NCBI GenBank assembly: GCA_029562645.1
Contig: JAKQUI010000084.1
Coordinates: 1-64,000, forward strand
Source: Spirochaetota bacterium
GTDB lineage: Bacteria > Spirochaetota > UBA4802 > JAKQUI01
DNA length: 64,000 nucleotides
Direction: 5' to 3'
In this document: positions 52,913-61,520 of the stretch, in pieces
How the letters are laid out: each line of letters begins with the position of its first letter
Position numbering within the stretch: the stretch's first letter is position 1
Notes under the pieces: generated by a model
The model's input: only the letters and a program-made list of their open reading frames with translations
The model's database searches: none
What the model was told of the DNA's origin: nothing
Made by a program: the position numbers and the translations under genes

Positions 52913-52974
52913 GTTTTAAAGCATACCAACTAGAAGGATGGGGGTGGAAATTGTCAAGGAAATATCGAAAAATG

Positions 52975-53556
52975 TCACTCTTTCTCGATATCGCCCACAT
53001 AGGGATTGCGAGAACGACGCGGACCGTAGTAATAGCGCTTTTCGTTCACGTCGATCGCGTCGTTGTACGCCTCAACGATGCCCACCGTGTGGAATATGGC
53101 GGCAATCACCAGAAGGACGCCGGCGATGACGGCATTCGACCGGGACTCCGTTTCCGAAAGGTCGCTGTTGGTGGAACGCAGGTAGAAGTAAACGGCCGCC
53201 CCGTAGAACGATACCGTCGTTAGGCAGAAGGCGACCCCTTTGAACTCGCGGTTCAGGTACACATGGCCGCCGCCGGGCACGATGATCGACAGCAGGCAGG
53301 CCAGGCGCGGGTCCTTCTCGCCACGCTCGTATTCGCGCTCGCGCCGCTCCGGCACCTTGCGCCTGAAGTCCGAATCGTACTCGTAGTCGCGGCGGGGGGC
53401 CTTCCCCTTCCGACCGGCCTCCTCCTCAACCGTGACGGCGAACACGGCGGGCACCGCGCCGGTATTGAACACCAGCACGGCGGCAAGCAGGAACGCCATC
53501 GAACGAATGAGCCGTTTCGGTCGGGTTGATCCGGTACGCGGTTTCGCTGATGCCAT
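52975..53556 (-). CDS. Exported/membrane protein, DUF5683-like
   Basis: 193 residues. A basic start and hydrophobic core (about 16-42) look like a signal peptide. An acidic/basic linker follows, then DPRLACLLSIIVPGGGHVYLNREFKG, typical of DUF5683/TM2-like proteins (shown as LSIIVPGGGHVYLN), with two to three further helices. Function unknown. It starts eight bases after the GGDEF gene's stop in the same direction. Confidence 0.65.
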   Translation of the reverse strand: MASAKPRTGSTRPKRLIRSMAFLLAAVLVFNTGAVPAVFAVTVEEEAGRKGKAPRRDYEYDSDFRRKVPERREREYERGEKDPRLACLLSIIVPGGGHVYLNREFKGVAFCLTTVSFYGAAVYFYLRSTNSDLSETESRSNAVIAGVLLVIAAIFHTVGIVEAYNDAIDVNEKRYYYGPRRSRNPYVGDIEKE

Positions 53557-53564
53557 TGGATCGA

Positions 53565-54629
53565 TCAGGTCAAAACCGAGATGCGGTTTCGGCCGCCCTC
53601 CTTGGAGAGATACATCGCCTTGTCGGCACGCTCGATGAGGTTGAGGTTCGACATGTCGCGCTCGGGATCAAACTGCGCCACGCCCAGCGATACCGTGACG
53701 CCGAGGGCATTCTGTCCGCACTCGACCCGGGCTCCCTCGATGCTCTTACGGATGCGCTCCGCGACGGCGCGCGCCTCGGTGATCTCGGTATTGGGCAGCA
53801 GGATGATGAACTCCTCGCCGCCATAGCGCGCCGCGAGATCGAGCTGGCGGATATTGTCCATGGTAAGTCGGGCCACGTTGATGAGCACCTGGTCCCCGCA
53901 GAGGTGCCCGTAGGAGTCGTTGAAGTTCTTGAAGTGGTCGATGTCCATCATGATGAGCGAAAGCGGCGTCTTGTTCGCCAGCGCCCGTTCGCGCTCCTCC
54001 ATGAGCGAGTTCTGGAAGAAGTGATGGATCTTGAGGCCGGTCATCATGTCGGTGGTGGCCAGCTCGAAGAGATACGCGTTCTGGATGGCGATACCCGCGA
54101 GCGACGCGATGTTGAGCAGGAATTCCTTCTCGGACTCGAGGAACTTGCTGGTATTGATGCGCTCCCCGAGGATGATGATGCCGTTGAGCCGCCCCTTGCC
54201 CTTGAGCGGAACGATGAGACATGGGTCGATGATCTTGAACGTCTCGAGCGAAGGATCGTCGCCCATCATCTTGAGGATCTCGCTCATCTCGTAGCAGCGG
54301 CCCCCGCTCTCCAGGAAGCGGACCAGCGCCGAATCGACGGGGATGCCGTACTCCAACGAATGGTCTATCTCGAACCCCTTGTAGTTGCGGTGGAGCACGA
54401 ACAGGTCGTGGCTGATCTCCTTCTTGGTGAAGATCCCCGCCTTCAAAAGCTGCATCTGCCCCATGCAGGTGAGCAGAATGGAGTCGATGAGGATATTGTA
54501 GTCGAGCGTGGAATTGAGCCCCTTGCTGATCTCGATGAGCTGCTTGAGGTCGTAGATCTTGCGCTCGTATTGCTCGATCTCGATGGGGAGCTTGATCTCC
54601 AGTCCTTTTCCGTGCTGATCGCTGTTCAT
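53565..54629 (-). CDS. GAF-GGDEF diguanylate cyclase
   Basis: 354 residues. An N-terminal coiled segment and a GAF domain (about 40-185), then a GGDEF domain with the active motif GGEEF in AARYGGEEFIILLP and DIDHFKNFNDSYGH. It should make cyclic-di-GMP. No I-site RxxD is obvious immediately before GGEEF. No transmembrane segment. Cotranscribed with the DUF5683-like gene. Confidence 0.92.
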   Translation of the reverse strand: MNSDQHGKGLEIKLPIEIEQYERKIYDLKQLIEISKGLNSTLDYNILIDSILLTCMGQMQLLKAGIFTKKEISHDLFVLHRNYKGFEIDHSLEYGIPVDSALVRFLESGGRCYEMSEILKMMGDDPSLETFKIIDPCLIVPLKGKGRLNGIIILGERINTSKFLESEKEFLLNIASLAGIAIQNAYLFELATTDMMTGLKIHHFFQNSLMEERERALANKTPLSLIMMDIDHFKNFNDSYGHLCGDQVLINVARLTMDNIRQLDLAARYGGEEFIILLPNTEITEARAVAERIRKSIEGARVECGQNALGVTVSLGVAQFDPERDMSNLNLIERADKAMYLSKEGGRNRISVLT

Positions 54630-54683
54630 GGTTGCACCAGTATGACTCCGCTTACGGCAAAAGGTTTCATCGGTCCCGTCCCG

Positions 54684-55403
54684 CTACCGCGCCGCTTCAA
54701 TCGCATCGGCGAGATCGATCCGGCCATCGTATATCGACTTCCCGACGATACATCCCTTGACGGCCGGATCGCGGTACGCGGCAAGGCGTCGGATGTCGTC
54801 GAGCGCGGATATCCCGCCTGATGCGATTACGGCGATCGCGCCCGCCCGCGACAATACATTTTCAAGAGATGTATAGTTCGGCCCGCTCAACATGCCGTCG
54901 GTAGAAATATCGGTAAAAATGATCTCTTTTATTCCCTTTTCTTTAAGCCGATCGATGCAATCGGCGACCGGGAGCGACGAGACCGCCTTCCACCCGCGCG
55001 TGGCGACCATGCCGTCGCGCGCATCGAGCCCGACGATGATCGCGTCACCATACGCGGCGAGCATGGCGTCGAAATCGCCCTCGATGACCGCGGTCCCGAG
55101 TATCACCCGGCCGATGCCGGCCTTGAGGTATCGCTCGATCGTCTGCGCGCTGCGGATGCCGCCCCCGATCTCGATGGGAATTGGAACCGCGCGGGCGATC
55201 TCCTCAACGATGCCCGCATTCACCGGAACGCCCTGGAACGCGCCGTCGAGATCGACCACGTGGATGAGCCGCGCGCCGGCATCGACGAAACGCCGCGCGA
55301 CGCTTACGGGATCGTCCGAATACACGGTCTCGCGATCGGGATCGCCCTGGACCAGCCGCACGCACCGACCGTTTTTCAGGTCTATCGCCGGTATTACTAA
55401 CAT
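54684..55403 (-). CDS. hisA: HisA, ProFAR isomerase
   Basis: 239 residues of TIM-barrel HisA: MLVIPAIDLKNGRCVRL start, IGGGIRS and ASGGISALDD phosphate-binding loops, catalytic Asp in AIDL and VDLDGAF. Fourth-step histidine synthesis. Overlaps hisH by seven bases. Confidence 0.96.
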   Translation of the reverse strand: MLVIPAIDLKNGRCVRLVQGDPDRETVYSDDPVSVARRFVDAGARLIHVVDLDGAFQGVPVNAGIVEEIARAVPIPIEIGGGIRSAQTIERYLKAGIGRVILGTAVIEGDFDAMLAAYGDAIIVGLDARDGMVATRGWKAVSSLPVADCIDRLKEKGIKEIIFTDISTDGMLSGPNYTSLENVLSRAGAIAVIASGGISALDDIRRLAAYRDPAVKGCIVGKSIYDGRIDLADAIEAAR

Positions 55404-56005
55404 GCCGCTCTCACGAAATTTTCAACAATTTTTAATCCCACGCGATGGCTTTTTTCCGGATGGAACTGCGTCGCGATCACGTTTCCCCGTCCCACAATGC
55501 AGGGAAACCGGACGCCGTACTCCGCCTCGCCCAGGATCCATTCACGCGCCGCGGTAACCGGGTGATATGAATGTATGAAGTAAAAAAACGATTCCGGGGC
55601 AATCCCGTCAAGGAATTTTGACGCGCCCGCCAGTGCGACACGGTTCCAGCCCATGTGCGGGACCTTCAGGCCATTGGCGCGGAAACGAATCACGTCGCCC
55701 GGTATCAGATCCAACCCCCGGTGCGCGCCGAACTCCTCGCTGGTGGAAAAGAGGAGCTGGAAGCCCAGGCAAATTCCCATGAAAACGCCGCCCGCTTCGA
55801 TGAAGCGCATGAGCGGCTCGATCCATCCCTGTCGCGCAAGGTTCTCCATCGCGCGACCGAAAGCGCCGTCGCCCGGCAACACGAGCGCGCTCGAGCTTTC
55901 GATCGATTTCGGGTCGGCCGAAATGCGCACGGCGTCGGTGTACAGCTCCATGGCCTTTTCCACGGAGCGCAGGTTCCCCATGCCGTAGTCGATGATCGTA
56001 ATCAT
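55397..56005 (-). CDS. hisH: HisH, imidazole glycerol phosphate synthase glutaminase
   Basis: 202 residues, class-I glutamine amidotransferase. Nucleophile Cys in MGICLGFQLLF, His and Glu in ATQFHPEKSH. It supplies ammonia to HisF, which is not in the window. The ATG at 56005 gives the family start MITIIDYGMGNL; the much longer open frame upstream overlaps hisB and is not coding. Confidence 0.95.
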   Translation of the reverse strand: MITIIDYGMGNLRSVEKAMELYTDAVRISADPKSIESSSALVLPGDGAFGRAMENLARQGWIEPLMRFIEAGGVFMGICLGFQLLFSTSEEFGAHRGLDLIPGDVIRFRANGLKVPHMGWNRVALAGASKFLDGIAPESFFYFIHSYHPVTAAREWILGEAEYGVRFPCIVGRGNVIATQFHPEKSHRVGLKIVENFVRAAC

Positions 56006-56013
56006 GCGGCCGC

Positions 56014-56613
56014 CTATATGGTCCCTTTCGTGGACGGGATGATGCCCGCGATGGCGCCGTCGATCGCGCAGGCCGCGCGCAGGGCCACGCCGCACGCCTT
56101 GAAGATCGCCTCGTGAATGTGGTGGCGGTTCTCGCCGTAGTGGACAATGATGTGCAGATTGAGCTCGGCGTTGGCCGCAAGCGACCGGAAGAATTCCGCC
56201 GTGAGCTCCTCGTGGTATCCGCCCACCGTTCCGGCAAGCTCGATCCCGCCGATCTTGAAATACGACCGTCCCGACAGATCGACGGCCGCACTCGCGAGCG
56301 AATCGTCCATGGGAATGATCGCATGGCCGAACCGCGCGATCCCCGCTTTGGACCCCAGGCAGCGGCGAAGCGCCTTGCCCATGCAAATACCGATGTCCTC
56401 GACCGAATGGTGATCGTCGATCTCCACGTCGCCGTTGCAGGTGAGCGCGAGTTGGAATCGTCCGTGCTTGGCCATGAGCGTGAGCATGTGGTCCAAGAAC
56501 GGTACGCCCGACTGGATATGCGATTCACCGGTCGAGTCGAGCTCGAGCGCGAGGCCGATATCGGTCTCTTTCGTTTTTCGCTTAATCTCGGCTTTGCGTA
56601 TGGCTGTAGTCAT
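56014..56613 (-). CDS. hisB: HisB, imidazoleglycerol-phosphate dehydratase
   Basis: 199 residues, the monofunctional IGPD. Mn-binding motifs GVPFLDHMLTLMAKHG, DIDDHHSVEDIGI-type (here EIDDHHSVEDI) and HHIHEAIFKA. First of hisB-hisH-hisA, a partial his cluster. The ATG at 56613 was chosen over the frame opening at 56664, which runs into the upstream gene. Confidence 0.95.
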   Translation of the reverse strand: MTTAIRKAEIKRKTKETDIGLALELDSTGESHIQSGVPFLDHMLTLMAKHGRFQLALTCNGDVEIDDHHSVEDIGICMGKALRRCLGSKAGIARFGHAIIPMDDSLASAAVDLSGRSYFKIGGIELAGTVGGYHEELTAEFFRSLAANAELNLHIIVHYGENRHHIHEAIFKACGVALRAACAIDGAIAGIIPSTKGTI

Positions 56614-56660
56614 TGATATTTTTATCGCGCCATGTCGGTGAACGGAGCGCGAGCGACGAA

Positions 56661-59564
56661 TCAATCCCAGTACACCATGCCGATACTGAACAGCACCCGC
56701 ATGGAATCAAACGATTTATTATTATACGGCCAGGCGTAGTCAAGCTTAAAAATGATGGGAAACAGCGTGATGCGGAAACCGAAGCCGAAATCGACCTTGA
56801 AATCGTCGAACTTCCCGGTTTCCGGGTCGTTGAAGCGATACACGTTCCTATTCCAGACCGAACCGGCATCGGCGAAGAGCACGCCGCCGATGGGGACCAT
56901 CCGAAAGAAGAGCGGCCAGCCGAACTTGAGGTGCTCGACAAGGATAAACCGGAACTCCGCCCGCGTGAAAAAGACGTTTTCCCCGCTGAACTCGAAAAAC
57001 GGATACCCGCGTAAATTGGTAAACCCGCCGAGATAGTACTTGAACTGCTGGCTGTCGCGACCAAAGACGTGGCCCGCGCTGCCGCGCAGCGCGAGGACGT
57101 ACCGCTTTCGGATGAGGAAGTACTTCCGTATATCGACGCTCACGGTGCCGTAATCGAAGGAGTCCGCGCCTGCGGGGATCGCCTCCTCGACTTCCGCCTG
57201 ACCGCGAATCCCGTCCAATGGACCGAGGTACCCCCAGATCACATTGTCGTAGCTCAGGGACGCCGACACCTGGTGCAAATTCCCCGCCACGTCCCTGCGG
57301 GGGCTGTACTCCGTATAGTCCACTTCATATCGGCTCGTCGTGGCGCGCAGATTCAACCGCGCAAAGCGCGTGAAGGGGTATCGGGCGATCCCATAGGCCC
57401 CGTAGTGATACATGCGCTCCGTGTCCCAATAGACGTTGTGGATCAGCTCGTTGATGGTCTCCAGCGAGAAGACGCCGAAGGGGTTTTCCTTGCGAAACAC
57501 GCCCGCGCCGAAATCCCAGCGGTGCTTCAGGTAAAAATACACCGCATCGAAATTGAGCACGCCATTTTCGTTGTACTGGAAATAGTTCGCGGTGAATATC
57601 ACGCGATGATCGCCCATGAAGTCGGAAAACCCCGCCTGGGCGATCCCCGCCAGGCCGTAGCCGGTGGTCGCCGCCACGCCAAATGCGATAAAATCGTTGG
57701 TGATACGAGCCGCGTAGGGCATCTGTGCAGCGTTTTTCATGTCAAAATAGGCGGCGGGAAACCCGACCCGCTTCAGCGGCGTCTCGCGCGAATCATCCGT
57801 ACCGCCTCCCGCGCCCTTGGCCTCGCGCGTGAAAATGTCGTACCCCAGGTTCTGGTAGCCCACATAGGCGATTCGCGTCCCATCGGGGAACCAGCGCGGA
57901 TAGAACACGCCGCAGAGCACGTTCGTGAGGCGCGACTCCTCCCCGCTCGACAGATCGCGGACATAGGCGTTGTATATCCCTTTCCGATTGGAGATGAAAA
58001 CGATCCGGGAGTCGTCGTGCGAGAGGTCCGCCTGCAAATCGTTGCCGGGAGAGGCCACCAGCGTCGTGCGCTTCCCGGTCGCGATGTCGTGACGATAGAT
58101 ATTGTACGCGCCGCGTTCGACATCGCCCGCCCCGTTCCAGTTCGAGGAATAGACGAGAAAATCGCCCTTTGCGGAGATGCGCGGATGTCGCTCCGAAAAA
58201 CGGTCGTTCGTGATCCGCGAAAGTTTTTTCTCCGCGATCCGGTAGAGATACAGGTCCGCGGCGCCATCACCCTGCCCGATGAATGCGATCGAGCCCCCGT
58301 CCGGCGAGAGCGCGGGGTCCAGCACCGCGCGGAAATCGAGCTCGATGCGGTCCAGCACCCGACCGTTCGCCGGATCGACGATGAACACCGCGTCGCGCCC
58401 GTGCGATTGCGCCACGAAGGCAAGCCGCTTCCCGTCGCGGCTCCAGCTCAGGTTGTTGCTCAACAGGTGCATGCCCTCGAACCTCGAGCTGGTCTCGCCT
58501 TCGACCAGGGTGGTGATCGTTCGCTCCTTCTTTTTCTTCGTGATATCGACAATCACCACGTTCGAGTACACGTCCGTGTTCGAGAGAAACGCGATACGCG
58601 CACCGTCGGGCGAAACCGCCGGGCAGCTGTTGAACGAGGAGCGCGTCTTCAGGTGGTGCGTGATCTGTTCGCCCTCCTCCTCCTCGAATTTCTTGCCGTC
58701 GATGATGGGATAGTACCGACGCTTGAAATAGCGGATATAGTCGAGGCTCACCTCCTCCATGGTTTTGCCCGTGAGCGCGAGAAAAACGGTGTCGAGGTCC
58801 CCCACGTCGCGCACGTCGCGAAAGAACTCGCCGATGGCCCGGCGGCCGTAGGTCTCCTCCAGGTAATAATAAAAGGACTGCCCCTGCTTATAAAGCAAGT
58901 ACCCGCTGTGGATATTGTATTTCGTGAGGTCCGCGAGGGTCGCGTATTTGTCATTGAAGATGATGTCGCGCATCACCATGTCGGCCGTTTCATCGTACCC
59001 GATCGAGAGGTACTCGGCCATCCCCTCCATGATCCACAGGGGCAGTCCCCGTCGTCCGAATCGCGACAGGAGCGCGCCCGTGGTGTCATTGAAAAGGATA
59101 TTGTACTGAAAGGCGTGCACGAGTTCGTGCGTAAGCACATGGCGAAGGTCCGCATACGATCCGTTGAACGGCACCACCACGCGCGTCTTGAACGATTCGG
59201 TAAAGCCGCCCGTCCCCTCGCCGAGGATGTTCGGGATTATGTTGTTTTCCTGAAATGCGATATGCGACGGATAGATGATCACCGGCACCGGGTCAGTGAG
59301 TTCGTGCCGAAGATAGTTGGCGATGTGGACATAGCCCTCTTCGCAGAGCCGGCCGGCGTGCGCGCCGAGTGCGTCCATGCCGCGGGGATAGTACACGTCG
59401 AAATGGATCGTCCGCAGCATCTCCCAGTCGAAAACCTCGCGGTTCACCTTGTTCTTCCCGAACGAATGCGCCGTGCCGCAGAGCGCGCAGACGACAGCGC
59501 AGGCGAGCGCCGCCCGTACGAATAGCGACACTGCACGTCGACATGTCCTTCCGGCCGTTATCAT
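56661..59564 (-). CDS. HEXXH peptidase - PD40 beta-propeller - Omp85-like barrel fusion
   Basis: 967 residues, one continuous frame. A signal peptide (about 1-35) is followed by a peptidase-MA-like domain with HELVHAFQ and the third ligand in WIMEGMAEYLS (about 50-270). Next come WD40-like PD40 repeats (about 305-590: VSPDGARIAFLSN, LSPDGGSIAFIGQ, WFPDGTRIAYVGY). The C-terminal ~330 residues look like a BamA/surface-antigen barrel (DIRKYFLIRKRYVLALRGSAG in part; LGGFTNLRGYPFFEF; GGVLFADAGSVW). It should sit in the outer membrane with peptidase and propeller facing one side. Substrate unknown. Confidence 0.85.
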   Translation of the reverse strand: MITAGRTCRRAVSLFVRAALACAVVCALCGTAHSFGKNKVNREVFDWEMLRTIHFDVYYPRGMDALGAHAGRLCEEGYVHIANYLRHELTDPVPVIIYPSHIAFQENNIIPNILGEGTGGFTESFKTRVVVPFNGSYADLRHVLTHELVHAFQYNILFNDTTGALLSRFGRRGLPLWIMEGMAEYLSIGYDETADMVMRDIIFNDKYATLADLTKYNIHSGYLLYKQGQSFYYYLEETYGRRAIGEFFRDVRDVGDLDTVFLALTGKTMEEVSLDYIRYFKRRYYPIIDGKKFEEEEGEQITHHLKTRSSFNSCPAVSPDGARIAFLSNTDVYSNVVIVDITKKKKERTITTLVEGETSSRFEGMHLLSNNLSWSRDGKRLAFVAQSHGRDAVFIVDPANGRVLDRIELDFRAVLDPALSPDGGSIAFIGQGDGAADLYLYRIAEKKLSRITNDRFSERHPRISAKGDFLVYSSNWNGAGDVERGAYNIYRHDIATGKRTTLVASPGNDLQADLSHDDSRIVFISNRKGIYNAYVRDLSSGEESRLTNVLCGVFYPRWFPDGTRIAYVGYQNLGYDIFTREAKGAGGGTDDSRETPLKRVGFPAAYFDMKNAAQMPYAARITNDFIAFGVAATTGYGLAGIAQAGFSDFMGDHRVIFTANYFQYNENGVLNFDAVYFYLKHRWDFGAGVFRKENPFGVFSLETINELIHNVYWDTERMYHYGAYGIARYPFTRFARLNLRATTSRYEVDYTEYSPRRDVAGNLHQVSASLSYDNVIWGYLGPLDGIRGQAEVEEAIPAGADSFDYGTVSVDIRKYFLIRKRYVLALRGSAGHVFGRDSQQFKYYLGGFTNLRGYPFFEFSGENVFFTRAEFRFILVEHLKFGWPLFFRMVPIGGVLFADAGSVWNRNVYRFNDPETGKFDDFKVDFGFGFRITLFPIIFKLDYAWPYNNKSFDSMRVLFSIGMVYWD

Positions 59565-60150
59565 ATCGTTTTTTTGGCGCGCCGAAACCGAACGAGCAGA
59601 GACGGCTCCCTCTTCTTAAAATCGGTCCGCGTGAATGAAAAGCTGAGGGCTTTCCCGCTCGTTTATTTTTTTACCGAAAGGTGTTTTTTTATTGAATTAT
59701 ACAGCACGGGTTTTGTACGGTCGTACCACCTGGGGTGCTCGCGATTAGATTTAGGTAAATTTTGAACCAATACTTACCACGAAGGGAACCCAATATTTGA
59801 TGGCCAAAATCATGCTTCCTCGAGAAGAAGGTTGAACCCATCGTGAGGGCGCCCACCTGTTAATCAGGTTCAAAATTCGTTTCTACACGGCACCCCGGGT
59901 TTATTATCCGGCAGAGGTCATTCGAGGTATTGGGATTTCCAAAGGGCCGGGCTGACTCGGTTGCACTATCTCAACCCACGAAGACTTCCGACAGCGCCAT
60001 TCTGCCCATGCGCGCGAAAACACAACGCAGCCCTCGGGCACGCCGCGCCTGCTGCTCCATGGAAATACTATTAATCGCTCAACTATGATTGGAACACCGG
60101 GGGAGCCGCTCGCCTCGCCCCGGAGTCACTTCTGGAAGGGAGTATGACGT
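59565..60150. other. 586-base intergenic region
   Basis: No convincing protein-coding frame. The first part (59660-59705) is T-rich with TTGAATTATAC, a possible promoter. A 6S-RNA-like fold follows at 59729-59899. A further pairing (59786-59796 with about 59927-59940) is an alternative fold. CCGGGG/CCCCGG arms at 60097-60123 may end the minus-strand diiron-protein transcript. Confidence 0.5.
59729..59899 (+). ncRNA. ssrS: 6S RNA candidate
   Basis: A long interrupted hairpin of 6S type. Closing stem CCTGGGGTGC (59729-59738)/GCACCCCGGG (59890-59899). A large 5' bubble is followed by an inner stem: CACGA (59778-59782) with TCGTG (59841-59845), GGG with CCC, and AACC (59787-59790) with GGTT (59830-59833). 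The 3' bubble contains a small hairpin ACCTG-TTAAT-CAGGT (59855-59869), as in known 6S RNAs where a hairpin follows a CACC motif. Length about 171 nt. 6S RNA binds RNA polymerase by imitating an open promoter. Identification rests on fold and local motifs only; strand inferred from motif order. Confidence 0.5.
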
Positions 60151-60675
60151 TTACGCGCCGTCCATACCGTGGCGTTCTTTCGCCGTGTACCATGCGGACG
60201 GATTTCGAATAAACTCCTCCATGTCCTTCAACGAAAGGAAATGCTCGCGCTCAATCCCGGAAAGGAGCATGAAAAACTCTTTTTCCTTTTTGTCTGTTGA
60301 GGCCTCGGCGAGTTCGCGATACAGATCAACGCCCTTTGATTCAAATTGCGCAGCGGCTTGGACCGCGGCAAGATCGTCGCTGTCCGACGCAGGCGCATCT
60401 TTCGATTCGTCGACCATCCTCTGTAAAATCGTTTTAACGCTTGTCTTGTTAACGGTCAGCGGAACGGTGTCCGGCCATTTCCCGTTCGCCGTCCATTCCG
60501 CATGCAGCTTTTTCAGCATCTCATAATGCTCCAGCTCGTCATCCGCAATGCGGGCGAACATCGCTTTTCCAACGGGATTACGCGTCCGTTCCGCATTATT
60601 AAGATAAAACTGGCGTTCGTTCATTTCATTGTTAAGCGCCACTTCAAGAGCGTTTAGCCGTTCGTTCGCTTTCAT
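60151..60675 (-). CDS. Ferritin-like diiron protein (rubrerythrin-related)
   Basis: 174 residues. A four-helix bundle with two Glu/His sets: NNEMNERQFYL, DDELEHYEML, QFESKGVDLYREL and IEREHFLSLKDM. The C-terminal rubredoxin domain of true rubrerythrin is missing. Such proteins reduce peroxide or sense iron/oxygen in anaerobes. Placed just downstream of the Fe-S oxidoreductase operon, in the same direction with a ~106-base gap. Confidence 0.85.
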   Translation of the reverse strand: MKANERLNALEVALNNEMNERQFYLNNAERTRNPVGKAMFARIADDELEHYEMLKKLHAEWTANGKWPDTVPLTVNKTSVKTILQRMVDESKDAPASDSDDLAAVQAAAQFESKGVDLYRELAEASTDKKEKEFFMLLSGIEREHFLSLKDMEEFIRNPSAWYTAKERHGMDGA

Positions 60676-60781
60676 TGTTCACCTTCGTCATGCTGGAAAA
60701 TAACCACCCACACAGTGGAGTGTTTAAAATCAATTCCACGCCAGGTAGTGGCTTTCAATCACACCCGCCATCGTCCGCACC

Positions 60782-61510
60782 CTATCGGTGCGTCGGGCAC
60801 TTCTCGAAAAACGCACGGTCTTTCCCCGTCGTTTTGATGATCCATTCGGCCTGCTCCTTCGGGATAAACGGCGTGCTGCAGACGCTGCATTTCTGCATTT
60901 CAAACGTCTTCCCCCAGATGGTTCTGGCGTCAGGCGTGTCGGTCATTTCAATCGCCCCCGTGGGACATGCATAGGCGCACGCCCCGCACCCGATGCAGGC
61001 GTTGCTCGCCTTCATATACGGAGCGGCAGGCTGTTTTTCCCTCCCGCGGTTCACCATGGAGATGGCCGAGACGCCGACCACATCCTCGCAGACCTGCGTA
61101 CAGAGGCTGCAGGCTATGCAATTTTTCAGGTGAACGTCCGGACCGTCGGTGAAAAACCTCGGCTCGGTGATACCATCCCGGGCGGCGAGTTCCTTGATCT
61201 CGGAGGATTCGGGAGCCCGGCAGAGCAGAAGCTCAAGCACGCCCTTTCGAATTTTTCGGACGAACTCCGTGTCGGTTTTCACCTCGATCCCTTCCCGCAC
61301 GGGATAGTTGCACGAGGTCACTACGCGCATGCTCTTGCCCTGGTGCACCTCAACCAGGCAGACGCGGCATGAGCCGCCGCTCGATTGCACTTCGGCGTTA
61401 TAGCAGAGCGAAGGGATGTACATGCCATTTTCCCGCGCAAGCGACAGAACGCTTTGGTCCTGAACTCCCTCTACCGTTTTTCCGTTTATGACTATCTTCA
61501 CTTTTTTCAT
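60782..61510 (-). CDS. NuoG/HndD-like iron-sulfur electron-transfer subunit
   Basis: 242 residues. An N-terminal [2Fe-2S] domain (SSGGSCRVCLVEV with earlier Cys in SLCYN), the NuoG-type His-Cys region, two [4Fe-4S] motifs (CIACSLCTQVC and CIGCGACAYACP) and an extra CSVC-x12-type Cys set at the C-terminus. It corresponds to the N-terminal electron-wire part of Fe-hydrogenase or NuoG, without a catalytic H-cluster. It begins ten bases after the NuoF-like gene, so it transfers electrons between that subunit and another partner. Confidence 0.88.
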   Translation of the reverse strand: MKKVKIVINGKTVEGVQDQSVLSLARENGMYIPSLCYNAEVQSSGGSCRVCLVEVHQGKSMRVVTSCNYPVREGIEVKTDTEFVRKIRKGVLELLLCRAPESSEIKELAARDGITEPRFFTDGPDVHLKNCIACSLCTQVCEDVVGVSAISMVNRGREKQPAAPYMKASNACIGCGACAYACPTGAIEMTDTPDARTIWGKTFEMQKCSVCSTPFIPKEQAEWIIKTTGKDRAFFEKCPTHR

Positions 61511-61520
61511 GGCGGTATCC

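Noticed and set aside
57069-59525. 818-codon plus-strand open frame opposite the peptidase-propeller-barrel gene
   Set aside because: It has no signal or domain, and its composition mirrors the real gene on the other strand.
59841-59880. tRNA-Asn-like anticodon arm (CTGTTAA)
   Set aside because: The flanking stem does not pair as an anticodon stem and there is no acceptor stem.
59565-60150. RNase P RNA, tmRNA or SRP RNA in the large gap
   Set aside because: None of their conserved core sequences could be found on either strand; only the 6S-type architecture fits.
60782-61510. Iron-only hydrogenase
   Set aside because: The protein ends after the electron-transfer clusters; the H-cluster domain motifs are absent.
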